Positions 1-5,335 of a stretch of 6,009 nucleotides of DNA are shown here, in pieces (the stretch's first letter is position 1; the number at the start of each line of letters is the position of its first letter). The notes under the pieces are model-generated. The model was not told the DNA's origin and made no database searches. It was given only the letters and a program-made list of their open reading frames with translations. Source of the stretch: Clostridia bacterium (lineage in GTDB: Bacteria; Bacillota; DSM-521; Neomoorellales; Neomoorellaceae); assembly GCA_030445875.1 (NCBI GenBank), contig JASUSX010000135.1, positions 1-6,009 of the forward strand, in the 5' to 3' direction. The position numbers were made by a program, and so were the translations under genes.

Positions 1-134
1 CGGATTGCCGATTTTACATCAACCAGGGCTTCTTCGTAAGTATCCCCTTCACCTACCACTACCCCCTTCAATCCCAGGGGGTAAGCCACGTAACCATCGG
101 GATGCTTCTCCACAACAACCTTAAAGTGTCGCAC
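1..134 (-). CDS. HicB-family antitoxin-like protein, N-terminal part (cut by left window edge)
   Basis: Only the first 44 codons are visible; the gene runs off the left edge. The translation begins MRHFKVVVEKHPDGYVAYPL and continues through a GDTYEEAL segment. This matches the HicB N-terminal fold pattern: a beta strand F-x-V-V-V-E, then DGYVAYP, then a G-x-G-D-T-Y-E-E-A-L helix start. HicB proteins usually neutralise the HicA mRNA interferase and repress their own operon, often through a C-terminal DNA-binding domain, which is not visible here. The start is the GTG at 134-132. A TGA lies directly upstream in frame, so no longer start exists, and a strong Shine-Dalgarno sequence precedes it. 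No hicA gene lies upstream (the 153-nt gap is too short), so this is either a hicB-first pair with hicA outside the window or an orphan HicB-like protein. Family call fairly sure; antitoxin function inferred. Confidence 0.8.
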   Translation of the reverse strand, partial: MRHFKVVVEKHPDGYVAYPLGLKGVVVGEGDTYEEALVDVKSAI

Positions 135-140
135 TCATAT

Positions 141-152
141 CCACCTCCACCT
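141..152 (-). promoter_or_regulatory. Ribosome binding site of the hicB-like gene
   Basis: The minus strand reads AGGTGGAGGTGG followed by ATATGA and then the GTG start at 134. The GGAGG core lies 9 nt from the GTG, or 5 nt from an out-of-frame ATG at 138-136. This site supports the GTG start despite the rarer start codon. Confidence 0.7.
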
Positions 153-185
153 GATCCTCGGAGCTATTCCTTCCATACTAAAGTC

Positions 186-214
186 ATAGTAGCATAATGC
201 TTTCAATAGATCAA
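186..214 (-). promoter_or_regulatory. Candidate sigma-A-type promoter for the hicB-like gene
   Basis: On the minus strand, TTGATC (214-209) and TACTAT (191-186) are separated by 17 nt. Each matches 4 of 6 bases of the -35 and -10 consensus. It sits in the AT-richer gap about 50 nt before the hicB-like start, with the leader and Shine-Dalgarno downstream. Two small inverted repeats overlap it: AGCAT-A-ATGCT at 191-201 and TACTA-N6-TAGTA at 176-191. These could be an operator, but both are short. Predicted from sequence only. Confidence 0.4.
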
Positions 215-287
215 CTTAACATCTCTTAGGCCACCGGTGTCTGTCTGTAAGGCAGCACGGCAAAGGCTGGCTTTCCATTCGCACCAC

Positions 288-1025
288 TCAATAGGTATAC
301 AACGTACCATACGGCCGTTTATTATAGGGTATTAGCTTGGTAAAAGGCCGGGCAAGGATCTTTTCGGCCTCCAGGTCAAAGTATCGGGCGAACTCACCGA
401 CGATCTCCTGCAGGCGTTGCTGATCGGCCACCGTAGGGGCCACGGCTTTTACCTCTTTCCCCAGGGAAAAGGGATCCACCTGGCCGCGGATGAAGATCTC
501 TCCTCCGTGCATCCCGGTAGCGACGAAGTTGCCGACGACGGGTTTCCCGGGCGGCAGGTCCAAGCCCAGGAGGACCAGGGTACCGCCGGCCATATACTCG
601 CCGAAGAAGTCCCCGGCCTGGCCGCCGATGACGATCAGGGGCTTTTTATCCCGGAAGGCCTTCATATGGATCCCCACCCGGTAGCCGACGTTGCCGCGGA
701 TGAAGATGCGGCCGCCGCGCATGGCGTAGCCGGTAATGTCAGTGGCGTTACCGTGGATAACGACGGTGCCGCCGTTCATGGTGTTGCCGACGCCGTCTTG
801 GGCATTACCAAAGACCTCGATCTCCAGGCCGTCCATGAGGGCGGCTAAATTGTTTCCCGGTACACCGTGAATCTCCAGCCGCGCCTGCCCCTGGAGGCCG
901 GCACCGATGTAGCGCTGGCCATTGACGTTTTTTAATACCAGTTCCCGGCAGCCGTTATCCAGCAGTTTCCTGACTGTTTCATTCAGTACCTGGTAATGCA
1001 GGCCGCGGGCGTTTAAGGTTTCCAT
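288..1025 (-). CDS. Glutamate synthase GXGXG-domain subunit (GltB3-like)
   Basis: A 245-residue protein equivalent to the C-terminal beta-helix domain of the large glutamate synthase subunit, here a free-standing polypeptide. The fold is visible as repeated G-x3-G-x2-M-x-G-G units followed by beta strands: DGVGNTMNGGTVVIHG (77-92), DITGYAMRGGRIFIRG (96-111), GDFFGEYMAGGTLVLLG (138-154) and NFVATGMHGGEIFIRG (166-181). In canonical enzymes this right-handed helix has a structural role, packing against the amidotransferase and FMN domains. The tail (about 195-245) carries the family-like ending FTKLIPYNKRPYGTLYTY. The start is ATG at 1025, five bases after AGGTGG. An in-frame GTG at 1034 would fall inside that ribosome site. 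The gene is last in the operon, 10 nt after the flavoprotein gene. Catalysis must need assembly with the GltB1-like and GltB2-like subunits, since the domain alone has no known active site. Confidence 0.93.
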   Translation of the reverse strand: METLNARGLHYQVLNETVRKLLDNGCRELVLKNVNGQRYIGAGLQGQARLEIHGVPGNNLAALMDGLEIEVFGNAQDGVGNTMNGGTVVIHGNATDITGYAMRGGRIFIRGNVGYRVGIHMKAFRDKKPLIVIGGQAGDFFGEYMAGGTLVLLGLDLPPGKPVVGNFVATGMHGGEIFIRGQVDPFSLGKEVKAVAPTVADQQRLQEIVGEFARYFDLEAEKILARPFTKLIPYNKRPYGTLYTY

Positions 1026-1030
1026 AAATC

Positions 1031-1036
1031 CCACCT
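1031..1036 (-). promoter_or_regulatory. Ribosome binding site deciding the gltB3 start
   Basis: AGGTGG lies 5 nt before the ATG at 1025 and uses the last base of the preceding TGA stop. It overlaps the alternative GTG at 1034-1032, which therefore is unlikely to be the start. Confidence 0.7.
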
Positions 1037-2268
1037 CACTCTGCCAGCCGCTGCCGCCAGACCTCTTCCGGCAGGCTTAAAAGGCCGAAATCCGGCCGGA
1101 AGCCTTCATCTCTAAAGGGTGTAACGTCAGTACCTTCCTCCAGGAGCCGGCGATAGAGGCCGGTGCGGTCGATTTTATTGATGCAGAGGGCGCCGGCCAG
1201 TCGATTCTCCTTAAGAACCAGCTTGCGGTAGGTGCGGGCGGACGGGTCAACCTCTTTCAGAATAGCGTATTCCTCACCCCCGGCCGCACTGTCACCCATG
1301 CTGATGATATGCAAACCCAGGAAACCCAGGGCGTTATAGGGTGGCAGGGGCTGGTAGGTCTCCTGGGCCCCGGCCATATTGCGCCCGGCTATTTTCCCCT
1401 GGATGGCGGCATGGGGCAGCAGCGGCGGGTTGCCGGCGACCACATCCCCGGCGGCGTAGACACCGGGCAGGCCGGTGCTCAGGTCCGGCCCTACCACAAT
1501 GCCACGGTTAAAGGTCACCGCTGGCAGTCCCTCCAGCAGCTCGATATTGGGCCGTACGCCGATGGCTACGACCAGGATGTCAGCCGTGATTTCCCGGCCG
1601 GAGTGGAGCTGTAAACCCAGACGACCGCCTGCCATCCCCTCGACGTTTACCAGAGTATCGTTGCAATAAAGCCCGACGTCTTTATCCTGCAGGAAACTGG
1701 CCACAAGGAAAGCCGCTTCCTGGTCCAGGGCCGGCGCCCAGATGCGGTCGGCCAGTTCCACCAGGGTTACCTGGACACCCCGCTGGACCAGGCTTTCCAT
1801 GGCCTTGAGGCCCGTTGGCCCGGCCCCCAGGATGACGGCCTCCCGTCCCGGCGCAGCCACGGCTTCCAGGCGGCGGGCGTCGTCGTAATTGATAAAGGTG
1901 AAGTAATTATCCGGCGTTAAACCGGCAATGGGCGGTACGAAGGGGTGGCCGCCGGTGGCGATTAGCAAACGGTCATAAGGGAGTTTCTGGCCATCATCCA
2001 GGCAGACTTCCCGGATTTCGGCGTCCAGTTTTACGGCGCGGCGGCCCAGGAGGACGTGGACGTTATACCGGGTATAAAAGTCTTCCGGCCGATAGGGCAT
2101 ATTACCGTCCCGAACCCGGCCTTCCAGCCAGTAGGAAATGAGGGGCCGGCCGTAGGCATAGTATTTTTCCGCCGAGACGATGGTAATGGAGCCCTCCCGG
2201 TCGTATTCCCGGATGCCAGCTACGGCGTTGACGGCAGCTACAGAATTACCGATGAGAACGTAGTTCAC
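1036..2268 (-). CDS. FAD/NAD(P)-dependent oxidoreductase, probable electron-input subunit of glutamate synthase
   Basis: A 410-residue pyridine nucleotide-disulfide-oxidoreductase-fold protein resembling the NirB N-terminal / nitrite-reductase-type flavoprotein group. The N-terminal dinucleotide site is VLIGNSVAAVNA (GNSVAA at 7-12), a variant of GxGxxG seen in this group. ATGG at 104-107 closes the first FAD half. A second Rossmann motif, GAGPTG (148-153), is followed by VTLVE with an acidic residue at 171, which suggests NADH rather than NADPH. GVRPN (237-241) and YAAGD (271-275) are typical FAD-contact motifs. No CxxxxC redox disulfide is present. Its place inside the operon and the absence of GltD suggest that it oxidises NAD(P)H and reduces the neighbouring polyferredoxin. 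The start is the GTG at 2268, which forms a GTGA overlap with the ferredoxin stop and has AAAGGGGGG 7 nt upstream. A TTG eight codons earlier (2292) is less likely. The role in GOGAT is inferred from context. Confidence 0.88.
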   Translation of the reverse strand: MNYVLIGNSVAAVNAVAGIREYDREGSITIVSAEKYYAYGRPLISYWLEGRVRDGNMPYRPEDFYTRYNVHVLLGRRAVKLDAEIREVCLDDGQKLPYDRLLIATGGHPFVPPIAGLTPDNYFTFINYDDARRLEAVAAPGREAVILGAGPTGLKAMESLVQRGVQVTLVELADRIWAPALDQEAAFLVASFLQDKDVGLYCNDTLVNVEGMAGGRLGLQLHSGREITADILVVAIGVRPNIELLEGLPAVTFNRGIVVGPDLSTGLPGVYAAGDVVAGNPPLLPHAAIQGKIAGRNMAGAQETYQPLPPYNALGFLGLHIISMGDSAAGGEEYAILKEVDPSARTYRKLVLKENRLAGALCINKIDRTGLYRRLLEEGTDVTPFRDEGFRPDFGLLSLPEEVWRQRLAE

Positions 2269-2720
2269 GCCCCGGCCCCCCTTTCTTCCCAAACAAGGGC
2301 CCGGTTAGGGCAACCAGCCACGCAGGCCGGCTCACCCGTCTCCCGGCAGAGATCGCACTTCAGTGGCACCGGGCGGCCGTTTTTCTCCCCCGGCCGGATG
2401 GCGCCGTAGGGGCAACCGGCTACGCAGGTCCAGCAGCCGACGCATTTATCCTCCTGGCAGTAGACAATGCCCGTGGCCGGATCCTTCACCATCGCCCCGG
2501 AGATGCAGCCAGCGACGCAGATGGGATCGTCGCAGTGCCGGCACTGGACGGCTACCGAGAGGGGCAGCCGCTCCTCGACGATAACCCGTGCCGTACCGCG
2601 CAGGTTTTCCCGCTTGTAAGCCCGGAAAAGGTCGCGGCTGCGGGAATGGGCGATAATGCAATTGACTTCGCAGAGGTGGCAGTTCATGCACCACGCCGGC
2701 CGGGCATAGACTTTTTGCAT
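2265..2720 (-). CDS. Polyferredoxin with four predicted [4Fe-4S] clusters (DmsB/HycB-like electron-transfer subunit)
   Basis: A 151-residue cytoplasmic Fe-S protein with 16 cysteines in four groups: C11-x2-C14-x2-C17-x3-C21; C60-x2-C63-x4-C68-x3-C72; C93-x2-C96-x2-C99-x3-C103-P; and C122-x2-C125-x7-C133-x3-C137-P. One further cysteine is at 88. This layout is that of the electron-transfer subunits of DMSO reductase and formate hydrogenlyase type, where groups 1/4 and 2/3 share clusters. CVAGC occurs three times (68-72, 99-103, 133-137), a sign of internal duplication. No signal peptide or membrane segment is seen. Lying between the FMN subunit and the flavoprotein genes, it probably wires FAD to the synthase. 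The start is ATG at 2720, six bases after GGGGAGGGG. A GTG at 2765 would overlap gltB2 and lacks such a site. The 3' end overlaps the flavoprotein start by 4 nt. Confidence 0.88.
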   Translation of the reverse strand: MQKVYARPAWCMNCHLCEVNCIIAHSRSRDLFRAYKRENLRGTARVIVEERLPLSVAVQCRHCDDPICVAGCISGAMVKDPATGIVYCQEDKCVGCWTCVAGCPYGAIRPGEKNGRPVPLKCDLCRETGEPACVAGCPNRALVWEERGAGA

Positions 2721-2726
2721 CAATAT

Positions 2727-2735
2727 CCCCTCCCC
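2727..2735 (-). promoter_or_regulatory. Ribosome binding site of the polyferredoxin gene
   Basis: GGGGAGGGG lies 6 nt before the ATG at 2720, in the 16-nt gap after the gltB2 stop. It decides against the longer GTG start at 2765. Confidence 0.65.
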
Positions 2736-2736
2736 G

Positions 2737-4227
2737 TTACATGGCCTCGCCGGCGTGCTTGACACCCAGGAGCTTTAGTTCTACTTCGTTTAACCCTACG
2801 CCCCGGAGGTGCAGGCGGTTGCCGCGCAGGCTTTCAATAGAGTTGATGCCCATGCCGCCCAGCATTTCCTTAATCTCGTGAGACCAGCCCCGCAGCAGGT
2901 TGTAGAGGCGCTCGGCGCCGATTTCCGGGTTCAAGCGCCGGCTGCGGTAGGGATCCTGGGTGGCGATACCCCAGCTGCACTTACCGGTGTAGCACTTCTG
3001 GCAGAGGTGGCAGCCCAGGGCAATGAGGGCTGCGGTGGCGATATAGACAGCGTCGGCGCCCAGGGCGATAGCCTTGACCACATCGGCGCTGCTGCGGAAG
3101 CCGCCGGCAGCTACCAGCGATACCTGGTTGCGGATACCTTCATCGCGTAAGCGCTGGTCCACGGCAGCGATAGCCAGCTCGATGGGGATGCCCACATGGT
3201 CGCGGATCATGGTGGGCGCGGCCCCGGTGCCGCCGCGGAAGCCGTCGATGGCGATAATGTCGGCGCCGGCGCGGGCGATACCGCTGGCAATGGCGGCGAC
3301 ATTATGGACGGCCGAGACCTTAACCGATACCGGTTTCTGGTAACGGGTGGCTTCTTTTAAGGTAAAGATTAGCTGCTTCAGGTCCTCGATGGAGTAGATA
3401 TCGTGGTGGGGTGCCGGTGACAGGGCATCGGTACCTTCCGGGATCATACGGGTAGCCGCCACCGGGGCGGTAATCTTCTCCCCGGGCAGGTGGCCGCCGA
3501 TACCGGGCTTGGCCCCCTGGCCGATTTTAATCTCCACGATGCGCCCGGCGTTCAGGTAGTCGGCGTGGACGCCGAAGCGGCCCGAGGCCACCTGGACGAC
3601 GGCGTGGTCGGCGTATTCGTACAGGTCGCCCGGTAAGCCGCCTTCCCCGGTGTTAAACATGGTGTCGAATTCCTTGGCAGCCCGGGCCAGGGAGGCAAAG
3701 GCCTCATGGCTGATGGACCCGTAGGACATGGCGGAGAACATGATGGGGGTGGCAATGGGCACCAGGGGCGTCCGGGTTTTGGCTCCTGGTTCCGGTCGCC
3801 GGCCCAGGTAAGTCCGCAGCTCCATGGGTTCCCTTAGCGGGTCAATGGAGGGGTTGGTCACCTGGCTGGCGTTTAAGAGCAGCCGGTCGAAATAGGCTGG
3901 GAAGGGCTGGTCGTTCCCCATGCCGGTCAGAAGCACTCCGCCGGTTTCCGCCTGTTTGGCAATGTTACGCAGGTGGTTCTCCGTCCAGAAGGCGTGGGGC
4001 CGCAGGGGGGGCGGATTTTTATAGATCGTCAGGGCCCCGGCCGGGCAGATGCTGACGCAGCGCTGGCAGTTGACGCAGTTGGCATCGATGGCGTAGAGGC
4101 GGTCGTCCTCCGCGTCGTACTGCTGGGCCTCAAAGCCGCACTGGCGCACGCAGGCCAGACACTTGATGCATTTCTCTTCGTTGCGGACGACGGTAAACTC
4201 CGTGGGCATCAGGCTGAGAGTCGGCAT
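2737..4227 (-). CDS. Glutamate synthase FMN/Fe-S subunit with N-terminal ferredoxin domain (GltB2-like)
   Basis: A 496-residue subunit that should carry out the synthase half-reaction: 2-oxoglutarate plus ammonia plus electrons to glutamate on FMN. Residues 1-70 form a two-cluster ferredoxin (C20, C23, C26, C30 and C51, C54, C57, C61-P). Residues 122-145 contain QVTNPSIDPLRE, a motif belonging to the central domain of canonical GltB. The TIM-barrel synthase domain follows: NTGEGG (192-197), KIGQGAKPGIGGHLPG (234-249), ALSPAPHHDIYSIEDL (268-283), IDGFRGGTGAAP (327-338) and VAAGGFRSSADVVKAIALGAD (372-392, phosphate-binding region). Cysteines 406, 412 and 417 match the CX5CX4C [3Fe-4S] spacing of GOGAT, before GIATQDP; C409 is extra. 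The start is ATG at 4227, after GGAGGAGG, giving a 19-nt overlap with the upstream gene. An in-frame ATG at 4209 (TGATG with the gltB1 stop) has no ribosome site. Confidence 0.95.
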   Translation of the reverse strand: MPTLSLMPTEFTVVRNEEKCIKCLACVRQCGFEAQQYDAEDDRLYAIDANCVNCQRCVSICPAGALTIYKNPPPLRPHAFWTENHLRNIAKQAETGGVLLTGMGNDQPFPAYFDRLLLNASQVTNPSIDPLREPMELRTYLGRRPEPGAKTRTPLVPIATPIMFSAMSYGSISHEAFASLARAAKEFDTMFNTGEGGLPGDLYEYADHAVVQVASGRFGVHADYLNAGRIVEIKIGQGAKPGIGGHLPGEKITAPVAATRMIPEGTDALSPAPHHDIYSIEDLKQLIFTLKEATRYQKPVSVKVSAVHNVAAIASGIARAGADIIAIDGFRGGTGAAPTMIRDHVGIPIELAIAAVDQRLRDEGIRNQVSLVAAGGFRSSADVVKAIALGADAVYIATAALIALGCHLCQKCYTGKCSWGIATQDPYRSRRLNPEIGAERLYNLLRGWSHEIKEMLGGMGINSIESLRGNRLHLRGVGLNEVELKLLGVKHAGEAM

Positions 4228-5318
4228 TGGGTTTCCTCCTCCAGACGGCCGATCACCGGCTCGCCGCCCCGGGGGTACCAGACCTTTTCCACGTCAGGGC
4301 AGATCTCCCGGATGGCTGCTTCCTCGCTGGCTGCGTAAAGGGTGGCTCCACAGGATGCAGCCACCAGGGGCCGCAGCTTGATGCGGTCATTGAGGGCCAT
4401 GAAGCCGCCGCTAAAGCCGACAATAATGGAGAAAGGCCCGTTTAGGAGCAGGTTACCGTATACCACCCGCAGGTGGGTATAAAGTTCGCGTTCCACCGCC
4501 GGCAGGCGGTCAATTTCCTGCCAGAAGGGAGCCGCCAGTACCCTGGCCGCCGTTTCCAGGGGTAGCCCGTGCCGCCGCACCAGCAAATCGATGGCGTAGG
4601 CGACCACCTCCGTATCCGTCTGCAGGGTCATTTTATAGCCGTACATCTCCAGGAAACGGCGGTTGGCCCCGTAGGATGATATCTCGCCGTTATGGACCAC
4701 CGACCAGTCCAGGAGGGTGAAGGGGTGGGCGCCGCCCCACCAGCCAGGGGTGTTGGTGGGGAAGCGGCCGTGGGCGATCCAGCTGTAGGCCTGGTATTCG
4801 TCCAGGCGGAAAAACTCGCCGATGTCTTCCGGGTAGCCCACCCCCTTGAAGGCGCCCATATTTTTACCGCTGGAAACGACGTAGGCGCCGGCTACGCTAT
4901 CATTGATCCGCATGACCAGCCGGGACATAAAGTCGGCTTCCGTCTCCTGTGATTCCTCGATTTTGGCCATCCGGGGCGTGACAAAATAGCGCCAGAGCAG
5001 GGGCGCCTTGCCAATGGACCGCACATGCCGGGTGGGGATCCGGTCTTCGGCTTCAATGTAGAAATTATCCTTGATCAGCTCTTCCACCTGGTTGCGGCTG
5101 AGCTTATCTTCAAAAAGCAGGTGCAGGGCGTAGTAATCCTGGTATTCAGGGTAAATGCCGTAGGCGGCGAAACCGCCCCCCAGGCCGTTGGAGCGTTCCT
5201 GCATCAGGGCCATGGACTGGATAATGGCGCTGCCGTTCACCCGGCGGCCGTCCCTATTAATGAAGCCACTGATGGCGCATCCCGAAGGTATCCGGTATTC
5301 TCCCTCCTTGAGCATCAT
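4209..5318 (-). CDS. Glutamate synthase class II glutamine amidotransferase subunit (GltB1-like)
   Basis: A 369-residue Ntn-type glutaminase that should release ammonia from glutamine for the GltB2-like subunit. The probable catalytic nucleophile is Cys14 in IPSGCAISGF. It must become N-terminal, so removal of a 13-residue propeptide is implied, as is known for large GOGAT subunits. Further class II motifs are AHGRFPTNT (182-190, with Arg185 in the glutamine-binding position), AHPF (197-200), HNGEI (209-213, Asn-Gly oxyanion hole) and TDTE (234-237, Asp235 in the substrate-binding position), followed by an RPL-containing segment near 316. RSNGLGGGFAAYGIYPEYQDYY (about 42-63) is characteristic of this archaeal-type family as I recall it. 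The start is ATG at 5318, 9 nt after GAGG in the 17-nt gap behind glnA. A second ATG follows at 5315. An upstream ATG at 5369 would lie inside glnA. The protein is shorter than canonical GltB and has no central, FMN or GXGXG domains. Confidence 0.93.
   Translation of the reverse strand: MMLKEGEYRIPSGCAISGFINRDGRRVNGSAIIQSMALMQERSNGLGGGFAAYGIYPEYQDYYALHLLFEDKLSRNQVEELIKDNFYIEAEDRIPTRHVRSIGKAPLLWRYFVTPRMAKIEESQETEADFMSRLVMRINDSVAGAYVVSSGKNMGAFKGVGYPEDIGEFFRLDEYQAYSWIAHGRFPTNTPGWWGGAHPFTLLDWSVVHNGEISSYGANRRFLEMYGYKMTLQTDTEVVAYAIDLLVRRHGLPLETAARVLAAPFWQEIDRLPAVERELYTHLRVVYGNLLLNGPFSIIVGFSGGFMALNDRIKLRPLVAASCGATLYAASEEAAIREICPDVEKVWYPRGGEPVIGRLEEETQCRLSA
4235..4242 (-). promoter_or_regulatory. Ribosome binding site of gltB2, inside gltB1
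   Basis: GGAGGAGG lies 7 nt before the ATG at 4227, within the last codons of the amidotransferase gene. It favours this start over the later in-frame ATG at 4209 and points to independent, efficient initiation. Confidence 0.7.
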
Positions 5319-5324
5319 TGCCCA

Positions 5325-5335
5325 CTTCCTCTCTC
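5325..5335 (-). promoter_or_regulatory. Ribosome binding site of gltB1
   Basis: GAGAGAGGAAG directly follows the glnA stop, 6 nt before the ATG at 5318. It fills most of the 17-nt glnA-gltB1 gap, leaving no room for a separate promoter or terminator there. Confidence 0.65.

Larger units (their letters stand above)
135..287. other. Intergenic region between the GOGAT operon and the hicB-like gene
   Basis: This 153-nt gap is visibly more AT-rich in its middle (about 165-225) than the flanking coding DNA. It holds the candidate promoter and ribosome site of the hicB-like gene. I looked for an intrinsic terminator after gltB3 and found none: the possible stems near 250-280 have about four pairs and no T-run on the minus strand. 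An 8-bp palindrome CACCGGTG lies at 232-239. No open frame or RNA gene is recognisable. Confidence 0.6.

Noticed and set aside
225..287. Intrinsic terminator after gltB3
   Set aside because: Only weak stems of about four pairs and an 8-bp palindrome at 232-239 are present, with no following T-run on the minus strand.
417..848. 143-codon plus-strand open frame opposite gltB3
   Set aside because: It lies entirely antisense to a clear GXGXG-domain gene, matches no family I recognise, and is expected from GC-rich coding DNA.
2269..2292. Longer flavoprotein starting at TTG 2292
   Set aside because: The eight extra residues are Gly/Arg-rich and come from the Shine-Dalgarno-like G run. The GTG at 2268 fits the GTGA coupling and the position of the Rossmann motif.
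2721..2765. Longer polyferredoxin starting at GTG 2765
   Set aside because: It would overlap the end of gltB2 and read through the GGGGAGGGG ribosome site that serves ATG 2720.
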